Positions 6,609-6,692 of a stretch of DNA of 6,692 bases are shown here, in pieces (positions within the stretch are counted from its first letter, which is position 1; the number at the start of each line of letters is the position of its first letter). Location: assembly GCA_051881335.1 (NCBI GenBank), contig JBJEPR010000044.1, positions 1 to 6,692 of the forward strand, in the 5' to 3' direction. Origin of the DNA: Fimenecus sp051881335 (GTDB lineage: Bacteria > Bacillota > Clostridia > Oscillospirales > Acutalibacteraceae). Position numbers and translations under genes: made by a program. Below the pieces are notes generated by a model. The model worked only from the letters and a program-made list of their open reading frames with translations. It searched no databases and was not told the DNA's origin.

Positions 6609-6692
6609 CCGATTTCGTCCGCGGGGCGTTTTTCCTTTTGTAGGTTTACAATTGATGTGAGACAAAAAGAGAATAGAAAAAGTGGTTGAGTT

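Noticed and set aside
6638..6651. Small inverted repeat TTGTA-GGTT-TACAA as a possible operator or part of a divergent promoter
   Set aside because: Five-base arms in an A/T-rich region are expected by chance. No convincing plus-strand -35/-10 pair is visible in 6634-6692, and no gene starts within the window.

Overview
The window looks like a chromosomal segment from a low-to-mid GC Gram-positive bacterium, most likely a Clostridia-type member of the Bacillota (Firmicutes). The reasons are the tRNA-responsive T-box leader in front of valS, strong GGAGG-type ribosome binding sites, a consensus sigma-A-type promoter, and a GH2 beta-galactosidase whose active-site loop reads NHHDSHP, a form I associate with clostridial homologues. 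No mobile element, CRISPR array, tRNA or rRNA is visible.

Layout. Bases 1-3504 carry three plus-strand genes that read as one operon: a lacZ-type GH2 beta-galactosidase cut off by the left edge (2-2551), a small GNAT acetyltransferase that overlaps it by ATGA (2548-2976), and a 164-residue protein resembling the L-2-amino-thiazoline-4-carboxylic acid (ATC) hydrolase family (3010-3504). The operon ends at a perfect 13-bp hairpin (3525-3561) that can serve as a terminator in both directions. Converging on it from the right is valS (3579-6284, minus strand), encoding a full-length valyl-tRNA synthetase.

valS control. Upstream of valS, reading leftward, lie a near-perfect promoter (TTGACA, 17 bp, TATACT; 6608-6580) and a leader of about 290 nt. 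The leader can be folded by eye into a T-box riboswitch: Stem I with a kink-turn, specifier loop, AG bulge and distal loop; Stems II and III; the T-box antiterminator sequence; and a competing intrinsic terminator. The specifier codon is GTC (Val), and the acceptor-pairing bulge TGGT is complementary to the ACCA end expected of tRNA-Val. The RNA therefore fits the gene it precedes: uncharged tRNA-Val should allow readthrough into valS.

Nothing here is clearly a new system. The points most worth a second look are the unexplained pairing of a beta-galactosidase with a GNAT enzyme and an ATC-hydrolase-like protein, departures from the E. coli LacZ pattern in the galactosidase active site, non-consensus positions in the T-box, and a shift in arginine codon choice along valS.
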